Assembly (NCBI RefSeq): GCF_000224145.3
Contig: NC_020173.2
Span: 6,019,380-6,083,379 of the forward strand
Reading direction: 5' to 3'
Length of the DNA: 64,000 bases
Source of the DNA: Ciona intestinalis
Taxonomy: Eukaryota; Chordata; Ascidiacea; Phlebobranchia; Cionidae
Part shown: piece after piece, positions 47,806 through 61,800 of the stretch
Layout of the letters: every line of letters begins with the position of its first letter
How positions within the stretch are numbered: the stretch's first letter is position 1
Notes under the pieces: model-generated
Told to the model about the DNA's origin: nothing
What the model saw: only the letters and a program-made list of their open reading frames with translations
Databases searched by the model: none
Position numbers and translations under genes: made by a program

Positions 47806-48264
47806 TCGTTCGTTTCAATTGGGATTTAAGATTTCATTCTGTTTGTTTTTCAAGATCACTAGAAGAATATATAAGGAAATAATTCACTGGGTTGTAAATC
47901 GTGTTTGAACGTCGTTTGGACTTGGGATGGGAAATAAATGTTTTGTTCTCAAAAGATGTGTTTTTTTATGGGTTTTTGTCGAATTTTTAAAAGCCAATAA
48001 AAAGATACAGAAACAGTTATTCTGGCAACTTGAACTATTTTATATGTGTTGTAAAAAGATCTGTTTTTAACGGTCCTTGGGTAAGTGGGTTATTGGTTTT
48101 TTAAAACGGGAATAAAGAACACTACCTGTATACCACTACGAAAGAAATCTATACTTGTCGAGAATATTTTGCACTGTTAAGGTCCGTTCAGCCTGATTAG
48201 AGCGACCTGTATGAAACCGGTCCCACGAGGGTACTGCAAACCTCACTGCCAGAAGATTAAGAAC

Positions 48265-48950
48265 TTAGCACATACAATGTCGGGGTAATGACCTCTGTTC
48301 TAAATCTCCAGGTCCCATGTCATGCCTCACTGTAGGACCTCACCCATATAGAATAGAATGTGCACATACAATGTTGGGGGCAATAGACAACTCTGACCTA
48401 AATCCCAGGTCCCATGTCATGCCTCACTGTAGGACCTCACCCTATATAGAATGTGCATACTGCATATACAATGTTGGGGGCAATGAACCAACTCTGGCCT
48501 AAATCCCAGGTCCCATGTCATGCCTCACTGTAGGACCTCACCCATATATAGAATGTGCATACTGCATATACAATGTTGGGGGCAATGAACCAACTCTGGC
48601 CTAAATCCCAGATCCCATGGCGTGCCTCACTGTAGGACCTCACCCATATAGAATGTGCATATACAATGTTGGGGTAATGGGCCAACTCTGACCTAAATCT
48701 CAGGTCCCATGGCATGCCACACTGTAGGACCTCACTCATATAGAATGTGCATATACAATGTTGGGGTAATGGGCCAACTCTGACCTAAATCTCAGGTCCC
48801 ATGGCATGCCACACTGTAGGACCTCACTCATATAGAATAGAATATGCATATACAATGTTGGGGCAATGGGCCAATGGGCCAACTCCAGCCTAAATCCCAG
48901 GTCCCATGTCATGCTTCACTGTAGGACCTCACCCATATAGAATAGAATAT
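48265..48950 (+). repeat. ~95-bp minisatellite-like array, about 7.5 copies
   Basis: The longest array. Each unit runs GCATATACAATGTTGGGGTA, ATGGGCCAACTCTGGCCTAA, ATCCCAGGTCCCATGGC, GTGCCTCACTGTAGGACCTC, ACCCATATAGAATAGAATGT. Units differ by about 5-10 per cent; two adjacent units near 48680-48830 are nearly identical. It reads open on the minus strand as a repeated LxxGMPWDLRFRSELAHYPN peptide, which is a by-product of the unit. Confidence 0.93.
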
Positions 48951-49129
48951 TAAAACAAACCAGTAAAAGTTCAGTCAAGTCACAGTTTTTATTTCCAATG
49001 AACTAAAGGTTCACATTGCGATAATTACTTTGAAATTGCTACATTGTGACTACATACTGCAGTGATAATGGGAACAATACTTTGCAGTAACAGAATATCA
49101 ACAGTTCGGGACCAAACTTAAAACACAAG

Positions 49130-49258
49130 GGAGGCAGGGATGGTTAAAATAAAATCCTACAAATTAAATTTTATCTCATTAGTTTTATTGTTTACTGATT
49201 AATACAGTGTCAAAGTCAGAGTAGGTTCCCCACCCTGCCACCCCAGGTTTGGCGCCTA
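49130..49258 (+). repeat. Dispersed GGTTTGGCGCCTATGG repeat
   Basis: GGAGGCAGGGATGGTTAAAA, TGTTTACTGATTAATACAGT, CCACCCCAGGTTTGGCGCCT. Confidence 0.6.
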
Positions 49259-49818
49259 AGTTAACAGCATCTGTTTATAAGCTTAGGAAGATATTGGAAT
49301 CAAGTAAAAGGTGTATGTACAATACCCATGCAATACAGGAACATATAAGTGTATTTGTGATAAACAGGCCCTGTAGCTTTAAACCCATGTTAAGTTGTAT
49401 ATGGTAGTAGCAATACATAGTTTAAACAGTGGTTCGCTAACTGGGGTTTATACAGCAGTTTAAGAGGGTCCTTAATGTACAGCAATGATTATGATTCGAT
49501 AAAAAATTTGTTTCATTGGTGTGGTTTTTTTCATCCCTCCTATACCTATACCATGTAGGTTTTCCTATAACTATACCATTCCTTGATTTTTATGGGGCCG
49601 TGAAATATCAAAATAATTTGCAGGGGTCCACCGGGCAAAGTTTTTTACAAAAGTTTAGGAACTGCTGGTTTAAAACATTGTCAATTTTCCATGGACCTTT
49701 GGATAGATTTTGAGAATAGTGTGTCCTAATATTAAAAGCTATAACTAAGCTAAAGAAATTAAAACCCAGTGTATAAAGTCAAGCTCTATTAGAATGCATG
49801 TATATTGTTTGCATTTAA

Positions 49819-52800
49819 TCAGAACGGCGTTGTTTCTTTTTCATTTTCAACTGAGTAGAATTGCTTCGTAGAAGACCGAGGTGCTGGGGATAGCTCTCTA
49901 GTGCCTTCGTTATCTGTGATGTAATAAAGCATATTGTGACTCTGGTGTAAGTAGGATTATGTGAAGCTTATCCTCATAAAGCGGAAGAGTTATTATAACA
50001 CGGGTGTTTTGTTCCATACACCACATGCTCTCTTACAAGTTACCACGTATGTAACTTATTTACCCTCACATGACTGGGCAACGACAGTCAATATAATATG
50101 TTCTGTTTCATACACCTCGGGCCGGTTTAAAAGAGAGCAGAAATGTAACTTCATGGGTGACTATTTTATAAATATTTTATGTATTGTCACAAATTCACGC
50201 TTTAATGCGTAAAAGGCTGCTATTCCTTAAACCTTATATTATGTATTGTGCGTGAGTTTCTGGGTCATCTGCCGTATCTATAGATCGATAATTGCGCATC
50301 GCGGAAGTCGTGGAACGTAACTGCAAGCGCATCGCGGAAGTCGTAGAACGTAACTGCAAGGTCTGGAGCCAGACCAAACACCCCTGCTGTTACGTATCTA
50401 GACGCTGCAGTTATCACGCTGTTCTTTTGTTTTTGTGTCTTTCGTCAGGAAATCTTTGCGTATATAAGCGCGTTGTGGTCCGTAGTAAACATGATATACA
50501 AGAGTGAACTGAGTTACGTATGGTTGTGGGTAAGAGGAATAAGGAAGCCGTTTAGCTACGGTGATTAACGGGACCAGCTTCGAGACACTTTCGATAGTTA
50601 ATTCCAATTAAAAAGAAAATCCATCCGTCACTTTTAAACGTGACATGTATATGACAGTATGTACAGGCCATTAGTGACCACTGGGTCTAAATAATATATT
50701 TAAATATTAAAATTTATGCAATTTAACACCATTACATATAACTATATTATATGGTCTATACCTTGTGAAAGTTGTTTGAGCAATTGTTGAGTTTCAGCTT
50801 TGAACAGCATATGTTGTACAAGGAAATGCTCTCGCTTTATCTTATCTCGTAGTTTACGTGGTCTGTCTGGTATGAGGTAGTCCAACAATCGTTTCAGAAA
50901 GAACACAACATGCTGTGAATATGTTTATGGGTTAGTTGTAAGTTTGTTTTACTAATGTATTACACAGTTTGGTATTACTGTGAAGATCTTGTTAAGTATG
51001 TTTTAGATAGACCTATTTATAAACCTCATGATCACTGTTATAACATTGGTGTCTTCTTATACACCAGACACACATGGTGTATTTATACACCTCATGCTCA
51101 CTGCTGAGTTATAACATGGGTGTCTTTTATAATATGCTTTTTTCCAAAATGTATACCATGTTGAAATAAACACTTTACATAATACAGCTACCACTTCAAT
51201 ATAAACCATCTCACCTCAACCACGATAACAAATGCTAGCTTCCCAGCAATGTTGTGCCAATATTGGGTCGTGTATTCATATTTGGGGCTGGCTGTTGGCG
51301 GGGAGAGATAACCAGGGTATCTACAAGTATTAAAATAATAAATATGAATTTTAAAATATTAACTGTATACAAAAAATATTATTTTTGGTGACGGTAATTG
51401 TATATAATATTATGTCCTTGGGAAAGACACCTAACGGCAATTGCTTCAACCCAGTAGTCACTTATAGGTTGTCTAAATTCTCAGCCATACTGAGAAATTA
51501 TCACCCACAAAATTACATCCGTGGTAACTCGTAAGCAGGCACGAGGTGTATGAAACAGAACACCCGTGTTATAACGACTGTCGTTGCCTCTCCATGCGAG
51601 GATAAATAAGTTACATACGTGGTAACTCGTAAGCAGGCACGAGGTGTATGAAACAGAACACCCGTGTTATAACGACTGTCGTTGCCTCTCCATGCGAGGA
51701 TAAATAAGTTACATACGTGGTAACTCGTAAGCGGGCACGAGGTGTATGAAACAGAACACCCGTGTTATAACGACTGTCGTTGCCTCTTCCACGCGAGGAT
51801 AAACAAGTTATATTCATTCAATGCATTCACCTAAATCTGTAACATTACAGCAAATAAGTTAGATACCATGTCTCCCCTGAAACTATTAAAGTCACTATAT
51901 GTTTATGAAAGTTAAATTGGAAATCCATAACATGTATTTACCTGCAAGTTGTGATATTGCCTTCACCGAATGGATCAGGATTATTTGGCATGCTGCGTGC
52001 TTCAAAGTCAGATGTGTTGAAATATGACATACTGTTGTTTACATATCCCTATGAATGGTAGATTATCTTTATATTACAGTTGTAATATAAAGCATAGGAA
52101 ATAGTTTTGGCAGGAAAATTGTAAAGGAAGCTTTATAATATCTTAAGTTTACCAAAAAAATTCAGGTAAGTGCGAGACATTTAAAATCCAGACTGCGATA
52201 AATTTAGTTGCTTTGTTGTCTAAATTATTTTATGTTTTCTAGAAGTTCTGGTTCTACAATAATATTTACATATTTCACACTGATACAGTTGTTTTAACCT
52301 GTTATAACACAGGTTTTATTGTTATACCACAGTAAATGATGTTTTTTTTTTGCCACAACCTTTTTTAATCGCATAGATTTACATTGTTGTTTTTTCTAGA
52401 AGGTCTGGTCTTATATCTACATATTTCACAATAACACATGGGCACTTACATTATATGTAGAGGAAGGATATATATCAAGTGAATAAACATAATAATAAAC
52501 CAGCTTAGGTATTGCTTCTGATGTTATAGCAATTGTGAACGCCTGCAATCATAATGTAAGTTAGCAAATATACTGCGGAGGTGGTTAAACTGTTGGCATA
52601 CTGACTTATTGCATTGTAACTGGAGGATACCGGGTTCAATGCTCGATACTGCCACTATTAATGGTGTATGTGACCTTGGGCAAGACGGGACACTTTTTTG
52701 GACATTTCTTCAACCCAGTGGTCACTAAATGGGTTGTAACACTTTGAGTGTCCCATGGCATGCCACACTGTAAGACCTCACCCATATAGAAAAGAATGTG

Positions 52801-55800
52801 CATATACAATGTTGGGGTAATGGGCAACTCTGGCCTAATCTCAGGTCCCGTGGTGTGCCTCACTGTAGGAACTCACCCATGTAGAATAGAATGTGCGTTT
52901 ACAATGTTGGGGTAATGGGCAACTCTGGCCTAATCTCAGGTTCCATGGCATGCCTCACTGTAGGACCTCACTCATATAGAATAGAATGTGCGTTTACAAT
53001 GTTGGGGTAATATGAGCCAACTCTGACCTAAATCCCAGGTCTCATGGCATGCCACACTGTAGGACCTCATCCACATAGAATAGAATAGTAATAAATATCC
53101 ATAATGCAAAATCAGAATGTTTCATACAAAGTAAAAACAAAGTAGTCCATACATACATTTGTGACAACTGCAAGGTTACCAATGAACTCCAGTAAATAAT
53201 ACCAAGCTCCAATATCTGAACATTTGTGTGCCAATGGTCGCCTGTAGGAAAACAATGATTGTGTTTATGCCTTAATGGTATTACTTTATATAGATAAATA
53301 AACGTAACTTCTTTATTCTTGTGTAGAGGGAAAACGACAGTGGTTATAACACAGGTGCTCTGTTTCATACACCTCGTGCCCACTTACGAGTTACCACAAA
53401 TGTAACTTATTTATCCTTGCATTGTGGGTCAATGACAGTCGTTATAACACGGGTGCTCTGTTTTATAGACCTCGTGCCCGCTAATGAGTTACCACGTATG
53501 TAACTTTGTGAGTGAATATTTTAAAAGAGTTTTGTGTTAAAAGTCTCTTAGCCAGGTAGTAATTCTGTATGGGTGAGATCCTACAGCAACCAGATATATG
53601 CCAGAGAGTCCCATTACCCCGACACCCAGGGTGCTACATCCCATCAGTAACCACTGACTTTTTAACACTCATATACACAGTTAGTCTTCCACGTACCTGA
53701 GTTCACAGATGAACTTATTTGCATCAAGTCTGATCTCGATAATGTTGTTTACAAGTGCAAGCACTGGTGCGAGGGGAAACGCAGCCACAAATAATGTGAC
53801 GAAGCCGAACTGTATTACTGTAATGTAGATGAAGAATAACTAGCCATGGTAACACAATTGAATTAAATGGATGTGACTTATTTATCCTCGCATGGTAAGG
53901 CAACGACAGTCTCTATAACACGGGTGTTCTGTTTCGTGCCCGCTTATAAGTTACCACTTAGGTGTTTTTTTTAAGTATAGCTGGCAATTTGGGCAACCCA
54001 TTAGTGACCACTAGGTTGGAGCAATTGTCGTTAAGTGTCTTGCTCAAGAACACATACGCCCACAATGGTAGCTACATTGAGCCTTGAACCCATGACCTTT
54101 GGGCTAGAGTATCTTTCTCTATATACTAAAGCAATAAAGTTGACCACTTACCCATTTCAAGATATTCATAAAATAATCCCATCTCGGTGAATTGATTCAA
54201 ATCATAATCCTGTTCCCATCTCGTATATTCGTTGTCCTTCATTTCAGTTGAAACTTTCTGGGACTTCCATTGTCTGTTATAAAATATGGGTAATAATGTG
54301 AAAGCATGAAATATAACGACTGTCGTTGCCCCGCCATGCGAGAATAAACAAGTAACAGTCTTTAAAAATAATGTAGTGGGAAATACTTATTTATCCTTGT
54401 TTCATACACCTCGTGCCAGCTTACGAGTTACCAAGTATGTAACTTATTTATCCTCGCATGGCGGGGCAGCGACAGTCGTTATAACACAGGTGTTCTGTTT
54501 CATATTTCAGTGTTTCCAAACAAATTTACATTTCAGTGTTTCCAGACAAATTTACATTTCAGTGTTTTCCAATGATTTCCACCCCTTACCTGTATTTATG
54601 TTGCAACCATGGCATCACCAACTCAATAAAGTTATTCCAAAGTTGTTTTCCAAACATGATGATGATTAGTTGGATGGACAACTCATACATACACCCACCA
54701 GCATCGCACTGAAGTTTAAACATACTTTGGTGTTAACGGGAGGTAAATAAGGTCATTATATATTGTTGGTCATTTTAAACTTCTTGTCAAGCAAGTGTCT
54801 TCTATTACTTGAGGTGTATCAAGTCACAGTAAGATTAAATATTTTCAGCGTTTAAATTACCAGTCATAAATAAATAGAAAAAATCAACCACACAGTTACA
54901 TACGTGGTAACTTGTAAGCGGGCACGAGGTGTATAAAACAGAACACCCGTGTTATAACGACTGTCGCTGCCCGCCATGCAAGAATAACCAAACAATAATA
55001 ATAATTCAAGAAAGAATAGCCCACTTGTTCCCATCTCCATGAGCCGAATAGATAAGTATAATGTCCAGGGGTCCCAGATATCGTGCCTTTGAAGAAAGCG
55101 ATGTAGAAGAGATAGGAATAAAAGTTAACAAATTGGAAACAAAACATCTTGAACGTAAAACGGTCCTCGAACTCCGTCTGCGTTCGCGGGAGCTCTGGAA
55201 AAATTAGGATTGTATTAGATAAGATGGAAGGCTCTGAAGAATGGCAAGGTCTGTGGGGGAGCACCCTAAGTGTTAAGGTAATGAGCCAATCCTGGTCTAA
55301 ACACTAGCACCCATGGTGTGCCATGCTGCAGGACCTCACACATATATGATAGAAAAAGATTACATTAATAACATAGACCTGTATAAGAGGTAAAATTGTC
55401 AGTACAAATATATACGGCAGAGCTGTTTAAAACAAATGTATTACGCCTGCAGCGACCGTTTAAAAACATAATAGACCTGTACTGACATTGAAACATTAAT
55501 GTACAAAGCTGAAATCCTATTTACCCGGCAGCAATGTTTTACATACATAAATCACCCACAGTAACATACATGGTAACTCGTAAGCTGGCACGAGGTGTTA
55601 AACCCGTGTTATAACGAATGTCGCTTTCCGGCCACGGGAGGATAAAGTAAGTTACATTCATTCATCATTCATGCATAACATAAAAGTAAAAACAATAAAA
55701 CATCAATTTTATTTTATCTCTTCGAACACAATGTCAAGGATTAAATTAATCAAAACACAAAACTATTTTAAGGAGAAAATGTTTGTATTTGTATCTTTCA

Positions 55801-58800
55801 AAAAGTGAATTAAATTACAGAATAAACAATCAAATTAAAGTAATAGCTTACCCATATTAGTCAGCCATATCGCTACTTTTTCATACACCTGTAACATAAG
55901 GAATATTATAATGGAAAGTTATGAGAGTTGTTTTATTGTTTAGTATATTACAAAACTCATACTTTTTCCTACATCATATAAAAACATTGTTATGTTAGAT
56001 CATTGCTCCGAACTACTGGTTCTTATGGGTTGTCTAAATTGTCAGGCGTATATTAAACAAAGCTACATATGTTGTAACTGCACAAGGTGTATAAAACAGA
56101 ACACCAGTGTTATCCAGATACCATTGTCAGCATATGTGTTCTTGACAAGACACTTAACGAACATTTCTCCAACCCAGTGGTCACTAATAAGTTGGACCTT
56201 GCACATATATAATACAATGTCGTGGTAGTGGGCCAACTCTGGTCTAAATCCCAGGTCCCATGACATGCCTTACTGTAGACCTCACCCATATAGAATATAA
56301 TGTGCATATACAATGTTTGGGTAATGGCACAACTCTGGCCTAAACCCCAGGTCCCATGGCATGCCTCACTGTAGACCTCACCCATATAGAATATAATGTG
56401 CATATACAATGTTGGAGTAATGTGCCAACACTGGATTAAATCTCAGGTCCTTTGGCATGCCTCACTGCAGGACCTTACCCATATAAAATAGAATGTGCAT
56501 ATACAATGTTGGAGTAATGGCCAACACTGGTCTAAACCCCAGGTACCATGGCATGCCACACTGTAGGACCTCACCCATATAGAATAGAATGTGCATATAC
56601 AATTATGGGGTAATGGGCCAACTCTGGTCTAAATTCCAAGTCCCATGGCGTGTCTTGCTGTAGGACCTCACCCATATAGAATAGAATGTGCATATACAAT
56701 GTTGGGGTAATGGGCAACTCTGGCCTAAATCCCAAGTCCCATGACATGCCCCACTGTAGGACCTCACCCATATATAAAACAGACTATGTTCAAACTATCC
56801 TTATACGCTCACCTTGTTAAGACACATAATGATAACAAGAGACAGCATAGAAGCAGTGATGGTTGTTAGCATAGCAGGTGTTGCAAAGGTTCCTATGGCT
56901 CCCAGTGAAGATAAATCCACACTGACAGCAAATATAGCACTTATTGCCAATCTGTATACGATGACAGCAAATACCGCAGCTATAACCACCAGGATCTATA
57001 GTGCGAAATATAGTTGTAATTTACCAGTAGCAGCAACATAAGTGTTATATATATCTAATATATATTGTAGGCAATAGAATGCACTGGAATAGGAAATAAA
57101 TACTACCCTGATTAGCTTTAAAAAAATCATAAATTTGTTCTTAATATATACAACATGTCAATGCTTTAAAGTGATTAGGTTATACTGAATCTGAATGTGT
57201 TATATATAGATATGTCTATTACTATTACTATATCATTGTGTGCGTTAGAATAGAAACTACTTTGATAAGCTAAATTAACCATTCATATGTAATGTACTAA
57301 AAACATATACAGCATGTTGTTACGGTTGAGGTGTAAAACTTATAATGTAATGACTCCCAGGACCCATGGCGTGCTGCCATGCAGGACCTCACCCACATAG
57401 AATATACTGTAATGACAGCAATTATATGTGTAATGGTGTGTCTATTATGTGCATTGAAACACCACCAGCAACTAAGGTGTGAAATATAGCTGTGTTGACA
57501 TGTATTGTATTATATAGTTGTCATGTACTATACATATATAACGTGTCTTGTGTTAAAGGTCATTAAGTTGTCATGTTTAGATCGTTAACAAATATGTTAC
57601 GTACGTCTAAAGGTAGTTTCATTGTATAGATAATGTAATTTACATCACATGTCAGTGCAACACTTTTACCGCATACTATGAACATACTATGTGTTGAGAG
57701 ATAAATTATGTTCTGCTTAATGTGTTAAAACACATTGTAAAAAGAAACACATACTTTATTATTAGCCTAATACAATTCTTAAATAAAATGTAATGACATG
57801 TTTTATAAAATATTACAAACAATTTACTTTCTGCCCACGAAATGACTAAAACTAATATATAGTAGGCTGGCGGGAAATGGGACACATTTTGATAACATTT
57901 TCTAGTCCCATTTGGTACCAAACAAAGAAAAAGGAATTATAAAACTGCATCCTCACAACTCCCATATACCGCTGTTAGTTGTTTAAACGTGATATTTGGA
58001 CTTTGTGACCTAAAGGTGTCCCGTGTTTCCTCACCCTACTATATACTATAAATAATCATTCTCAATTCCCCCATAGAACTAACTTACCCAGAAAAACACG
58101 GTAACAAGAGACAAGCATGTCCTTGTGTATTTGTCCTTAGCTGCCAAATACGGCTCCATGTCACCAGTTACCGGGTTTAGTCGTTCCTTCGTAACTTGAG
58201 CTTCGAACTCGGGCCGTACGAGGTCCCTCTGCTCGTCGTAATCGACTAAATCCCATTCGTACGAAAGCTCAAACTGTCGGCGTTTCCAAAACTCAAGGAA
58301 CATAGTGGCTGCGTAGGGTAGAAGGGATATATAATAATATGGTAGGTAGGGTAGGTAGGGATACGATTTGAATGAAGGAAATTTATTTCGTCTCTTCGGT
58401 CACGATAACGAAGAACAAGAGAGTTGGTAAAAAGCGAAAAGACGGGTAGTAACGGTAAACAGCAGTTGATAAAACCTGTTTATTAATAAAAAGGAAAAAA
58501 TATTGTTTTGGATGAAAGGCGTGACCGTTAGACGAACGTATGAATGAAACTTACATATATAATATACGTGAATAAATACAGTTTATTAAATCTATAATAT
58601 GGTACGAATGAATGTAACTTTATCCTTGCATGGCCCGGCAAGGCAGTCTTATATAACACGGGTGTTTTGTTTCAAACACCTTCTCCGCCTATATAGGTTA
58701 CCACGCATGTAACTTTGTTGGTGATTTTTTCCTTGGGAAGTATGGCTGATAATTTAAACTACCCATCAGTGACCACTGGGAGCAACTGTCGTTACAATAC

Positions 58801-61800
58801 GTGCCCAAGAACACACAACCCATAATAATTGATATCCCTCACCACACAAAGTAACATGCTTGGTAACTCGTAAGCTGGCACGAGGTGTTAAAACCCATGT
58901 GATAACGACTGTCGTTTTCCGGCCACGCGAGGATAAAGTAAGTTACATTCATTCATTCCCTACAAGCTTTTAATTTAGAGGTTGTATCAACTTACCCCAT
59001 AATGACATAAAGATAGCAAAGAAAATCGTCGCTTCATTGTCGAACACGTATGTTATCTAAAGAATTAAACACAAGGTAAATCAACCCAATTCAGATGATA
59101 GTTATACCATATAAAAACTGTTGCCGCCAGGCATATTTATTACATTTGTTTAAAACTGGTGTTCTGGAGTTCTGGCATTTATAATGTATAATGTTTCCCT
59201 TTATTGCAGATATTTTTATTTCAACATATTTTTTGGTTAAATTTTAAATAACGCAATAAAGATTAAATTAATTAAAACAACGAAGAGAAGGGAAGTAGCA
59301 GCAAAAGGGCAGTCGTTAAAAACACGGTACGGGCAAAAAAAACTTGAGTAAAAGTGTCAAGCAAAAGGGTTTTGCCAATCTCAAAATATAAAACTTTTTT
59401 TTTTTGAAATAATACATATGTTATGTAGTAGGGTGGGGGAAGATGAGACACCTTTTGATTCTATTTTCTCGTCCTGTTAAGTAGTAAACACAGAAAATTG
59501 AAACAGTTATAAAACTGCATCCCCACGACTCCCATGGACTGTTGTTAATTGTTTAAAACACAATCAGAATATTTGGATATTATGTGCTAAAGGTGTCCCA
59601 TCTTCCCCCAACCCACTATGGTATTATTAACAAATATTGAATTTACCCTCGCAGCAAGACAAGATGTCTTTAATTTCCAGTAGCTACAATCTTCATCACA
59701 CAGTGGGCACATAGTTAGATTACCAGCATACGTTGGGTACGTTTCATCACAAATTTCCTGGCTGTGATGTAAAATTACTTTGGAGAGGGTTTTGCAATGA
59801 AGCAAAACTTTTTTAAAAAGATTTTAATTTAAAACTAAAATAATGTCTATGTTTTAAACAGATTACAAAAAAAAATTTTTATCATAAATTTTTCATTGTT
59901 TATATATAATTATGTTAGAAAAACAGAAGTGTTTAATAGACCTAATAAGAATTACATCTGTGTACTTTATACAAGTAAAGTGCTGCATGCATTTAAACAA
60001 ATCACACCCATGCATTTATATATATAACACCAACACATAACATGCAATCAATTACCACAGCAAGCCATTTCCTGAATGCATATAAAGTTTGGCAGATATT
60101 TAGATTATGTGAGTTTATGTAACTTTAACCAAATCCCATTTTTATAAACAAAATATAATTTACCAAATCAATAGGAATTTTCAAACACGATTTTCCTTTT
60201 AAACAAAAGTCAGAATTGAAAAAGTTTAATTACACTAATTATAACTGTTACTGTAATCTAAATTTTGCAATTTGATTTACTATTGAAAAGTGCTTGGGTA
60301 ATGGGGAAACTCTGGACTAAATCTTAGGTCCCACGACGTGCCTGGCTATGGGACCTAACCCATAGAATATTGTAAGTTGTATCTTTTAAACATTTCTAAT
60401 TTTTTTCATTTTTTCCCTACTTTTATACTCACGTTGGCGCATAAAACCATACAGCAATAATGCTGTAAATGAAGACGATAAATCCAACAATGGTGGGGTA
60501 GAACAACATCTCAGTGTAGTAGCCCAACCATGCAAAGTAGATAGCTACCTTGTCGCCAAGGTACAACCTGATGGAATGCATGCAAAGCTAGAGGTGTGGT
60601 GTATATGTATATAGCTGCCTAAGATGGATATGCATGTATATGGATAGGTATGCAGTGTGCGCATGTTGCTGCCAGGCGTATTATTAGTCTAAAAAAGAGA
60701 TCTGCTGGCTGTTTATTTGTAATTCTAATCACGAAAATATCACAACAATTGCCAAAAGATCTCTTTCAGACTGTGGTAACTGAAAATTGGAATATTTATA
60801 TTTTTTAAGTGCATACTTTTAAATAAAACGTTAAAAGAATAAAGTAAATTGCTTAAAATAGAGTAAAATATTAGAAGCCTTTATCCAAAGCCAGAATAGA
60901 ATAATATAAACTATATATGTCTCATTTTCTCAGAGCATGACATAGCAATATGTGATGTAACAATACAGCTGTGTGACAACATAAAGGGCATTCCCATCGA
61001 ACCAAACACCCGTGCTACAATTTCATGCTTAGGGGGGTTGTAGCATTTACCTGACATTAGTCCAGGTGACAAGCGTCACTACACCATATACTAGAACCCC
61101 AATACCCACCATGGCAGCGGGCCATAGGAGTTTGGTGTAAAATCCCATAAAAGCAAAATACAATGCTATCTTGTCACCCAGGTAACTCCTGTTTATATTT
61201 ATTTACTGATTGCTGATTAGGCCTAATAATATTATATTAAATTTTTCAGGGTTACAATTGAACTCTGGTTTAATCTTTCAGGTCCCATGGCATGCCTCAC
61301 TGTAGGACCTCACCCATATAGTATAGAATGTGCATATACAATGTTGGGGTAATGGGCGACTCTGGCCTAAATCTCAGGTTTCATGGCGTGCCTAACTGTA
61401 GGACCTCACCCATATAGAATAGAATGTGCATATACAATGTTGGGGTAATGGGCGACTCTGGCCTAAATCCCAGGTCCCATGGCGTGCCTAACTGTAGGAC
61501 CTCACCCATATAGAATAGAATGTGCATATACAATGTTGGGGTAATGGGCCAAATCTGGTCTAAATCCCAGGTTCCATGGTATACCATGTTACAAGACCTC
61601 ATATATAATTGTATAATAAGGCAACTTTAGTGGAAAAATACTATATATATTATATGGGAAAAATATTGACATAAGGTTTTAAGCTGTATGTATAACTTAC
61701 CTTATCAAATCAAGTGGTTGAAACTTATACCACCTTCCCCATCTTGCCCATTCCCAGTATAATAACCTTCTCATGTTTGCATTGATTGCTAGTTTGCTTT

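Larger units (their letters stand above)
47806..49818. other. Convergent spacer between EIF3E and the anoctamin gene
   Basis: EIF3E 3' flank, a large ~95-bp array (48265-48950), a GGTTTGGCGCC repeat (49130-49258) and otherwise unique AT-rich sequence. The two genes end towards each other here; no further gene is seen. Confidence 0.7.

Noticed and set aside
48518-48739. Open frame with repeated GMPWDL...ELAHYPN peptide (also at 3231, 52636, 56110, 56571, 61381)
   Set aside because: Frame opened by the ~95-bp repeat unit, whose length lets one frame stay open; not a gene.
51611-51817. Open frame reading [14 protein letters not shown]...TTYVTYLSS (also at 16658, 54376, 63244-63823)
   Set aside because: By-product of the ~115-bp repeat.
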